7,589 nt of DNA from positions 1 to 7,589 of the forward strand of contig JAURZO010000092.1 of the NCBI GenBank assembly GCA_030653405.1, in the 5' to 3' direction. Within the stretch, counting starts at the first letter, position 1; each line of letters starts with the position of its first letter. The notes under the pieces were generated by a model. The model was not told the origin of the DNA, did not search any database, and was given only the letters and a program-made list of their open reading frames with translations. Source of the stretch: Zwartia sp. GTDB lineage: Bacteria; Pseudomonadota; Gammaproteobacteria; Burkholderiales; Burkholderiaceae_B. Positions 6,399 to 7,589 of the stretch are shown one piece after another. The position numbers and the translations under genes are program-made.

Positions 6399-6774
6399 CT
6401 AAGGCATGAATCAGAGACGCGGAGTGTATCTCGGCCTGCCGCTCGATCGTGCGATAGAGCCGGATGACCTCGACACCTGTTTCGGTGAGCGCTGAGCCGC
6501 CGCCTTGCGCGCCCCCCATCGCTGTAAACACAATCGGCTCATTGAAATAGCGATTCATTTGATCAACCAAGAGCCAGGCGCGACGATATGACATGCCAAG
6601 CTTACGTCCAGCAGCTGAAATCGAGCCAGTTTCTGCGATCGCTTCAAGAATCGCGATTTTGCCGGGACCAATCGCAATCTCGTCACCCACCTTGATCCTG
6701 AATCGAAACTGTGCAACCACGCTGGGCCGCGCAGTGTCGTCTTCATTCGATATATTGATGATCTCTTTAGACAT
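6379..6774 (-). CDS. Single-domain ModE-type winged-helix regulator
   Basis: The 131-residue protein starts at ATG 6774; a TTG at 6810 would add 12 residues and overlap the reductase gene. After an acidic N-terminal stretch it matches the DNA-binding domain of ModE. It has an RIKVGDEIAIGPGKIAILEAI lead helix region (27-47), a helix-turn-helix around 46-74 with ETGSISAAGRKLGMSYRRAW, then the wing with GGAQGGGSALTETG (87-100) and a dimerisation helix. E. coli ModE is about 262 residues and carries two molybdate-binding (TOBE) domains; these are absent here, so molybdate sensing is not supported. Such short ModE-like proteins are known in many proteobacteria. It follows the reductase gene by 22 bases with no good ribosome binding site, which suggests co-transcription. 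Its targets may include its own operon or dps, but that is inference. Confidence 0.88.
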   Translation of the reverse strand: MSKEIINISNEDDTARPSVVAQFRFRIKVGDEIAIGPGKIAILEAIAETGSISAAGRKLGMSYRRAWLLVDQMNRYFNEPIVFTAMGGAQGGGSALTETGVEVIRLYRTIERQAEIHSASLIHALADKIKQ

Positions 6775-6783
6775 GTTTGAGTG

Positions 6784-6810
6784 AACGGATCTCAACTTAA
6801 CGCATCTCAA
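6784..6810. repeat. 12-base tandem direct repeat at the reductase/regulator junction
   Basis: On the minus strand TTGAGATGCGTT (complement of 6799-6810) and TTGAGATCCGTT (complement of 6784-6795) match at 11 of 12 positions, with a period of 15 bases and a 3-base spacer. The first copy encodes the last codons of the reductase and its stop. The second lies between the genes, just ahead of the ModE-like start. It may be a small tandem duplication or a two-site operator. Confidence 0.5.
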
Positions 6811-7589
6811 AGAGTTCTTGATGAAAGCGGCGATTCGGCAAACCTTCTTTTAAAAGGCCTTTTCTGATTGCGTCGCCAAAGCCCGAGGAGCCACAGAACC
6901 AAACCGAGGCGCCCCGAAGGTCTGGTGCGGTTTCACGTACGGTCTGTGCGGTCAGGGCCGGATCTTTGCCGCTGACCGATAAGTGCAGTGGGATACCCGC
7001 CTGAAGCGCCAGTCTTTCGACAAGCTGAATCAGTGCGTGATCGGATTGACGCGCGCTGTAAAAGAGTGTGATTGACGGCTTGTCGTGGCGAGTAGCGTCT
7101 GCCAAGGCCTCAAGACGAGACAGAAATGGGGTAATGCCAATGCCGCCAGCCACCCAGATTTGTGGACCAGCGTCATTCGCGAGATCAAATCTTCCGTAAG
7201 GTCCTTCGACCGTGACGTCATCGCCCACCTTGAGTGTGTGGCTGAGTGTGCGCGTGTAGTCACCGAGTTGTTTGATATGAAAGGTCAGGCGACCATCATT
7301 TTTCCAGGCCGAAGAGAGGGTAAAAGGGTGGTGCCCCTCACGCGCGTCAAACGTGACGAAGGCAAACTGACCTTCTTTGTGACCCTCCCAAGGTGTGGTG
7401 AGGGTGACTTCGACCTCGGTGACCTTGCCGTCTTCGTAAAATTTGATTTGACTGATGCGACCGCGCGCACGGTGGCTCGCACCGATTTTTTTAAATAGGG
7501 AAACGAGTGCGGCAGGCACGCCAACGAATAGCAACAGACCCACCAAAATACCGATGGGCGTCACCCAGTCGATTTTTCCAAATAAAACG
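6797..7589 (-). CDS. Ferric-reductase/NOX-like membrane flavoprotein, C-terminal part (5' end outside window)
   Basis: The frame stays open to the right edge (codons reading VLFGKIDW precede the GTG at 7564), so that GTG is probably internal and the N-terminal haem-binding membrane part lies outside. Counting from the GTG, a hydrophobic segment at about 4-23 is the last membrane helix. A ferredoxin-reductase-type FAD domain follows with HPFTLSSAW (79-87), the FAD motif of FRE/NOX enzymes, and GPYGRF (121-126). The NAD(P)H domain has GGIGITPFLSR (140-150), FCGSSGFG (223-230) and the terminal FHQELFEMR. Such proteins move electrons from cytosolic NAD(P)H through FAD and haem across the membrane to ferric iron, oxygen or another acceptor. 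The acceptor cannot be told from this fragment. It is the first visible gene of a leftward group with the ModE-like regulator and Dps. Confidence 0.88.
   Translation of the reverse strand, partial: VLFGKIDWVTPIGILVGLLLFVGVPAALVSLFKKIGASHRARGRISQIKFYEDGKVTEVEVTLTTPWEGHKEGQFAFVTFDAREGHHPFTLSSAWKNDGRLTFHIKQLGDYTRTLSHTLKVGDDVTVEGPYGRFDLANDAGPQIWVAGGIGITPFLSRLEALADATRHDKPSITLFYSARQSDHALIQLVERLALQAGIPLHLSVSGKDPALTAQTVRETAPDLRGASVWFCGSSGFGDAIRKGLLKEGLPNRRFHQELFEMR

Noticed and set aside
7085..7498. 137-residue plus-strand open frame opposite the reductase gene
   Set aside because: It is antisense to a well-conserved FAD/NAD(P)H domain. Its product resembles no family I know, so it is taken as a shadow.

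Overview
The window reads as a chromosomal segment of a proteobacterium, most likely a betaproteobacterium of Burkholderiales type. This rests on remembered protein resemblance (PhoU/PhoB/PhoR, Dps, a single-domain ModE-type regulator, an FRE/NOX-like reductase) and on a base composition that looks roughly balanced by eye. It was not tested by any search. Gene density is high. I see no tRNA, rRNA, CRISPR array, insertion sequence or prophage gene.

Left part (1-3758, + strand): phosphate response. It opens inside the C-terminal part of a PhoX-type alkaline phosphatase. A 186-base gap follows, holding a perfect TATAAT box and a dyad. Then come phoU, phoB and phoR, tightly packed in one direction. 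PhoR and PhoB are the sensor kinase and response regulator of the Pho regulon. PhoU is the negative modulator linking PhoR to phosphate transport. PhoX is a typical Pho-regulon output enzyme. The usual pstSCAB genes are not next to phoU here.

Middle part (3759-5770): a small acidic protein of unknown function lies on the minus strand, convergent with phoR. It is divergent from a 498-residue histidine kinase with about seven N-terminal membrane segments. The kinase starts with TTG and has no response regulator beside it in the window. Its leader can be drawn as two mutually exclusive short hairpins, one of which covers the ribosome binding site.

Right part (5802-7589, - strand): a three-gene redox and iron group, read right to left. 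First is the FAD/NAD(P)H-binding C-terminal part of a ferric-reductase/NOX-like membrane flavoprotein, cut by the right edge. Next is a single-domain ModE-type DNA-binding protein 22 bases downstream. Last is a Dps ferritin-like protein with its own strong ribosome binding site and a plausible promoter. A 12-base direct repeat sits at the reductase/regulator junction and could be an operator.

No clear rho-independent terminator (GC-rich stem followed by a T run) was seen anywhere. Nothing here is demonstrably a new system. The most interesting leads are the reductase/ModE-like/Dps cluster with its tandem repeat, and the orphan 7-TM kinase with its possible switchable leader.
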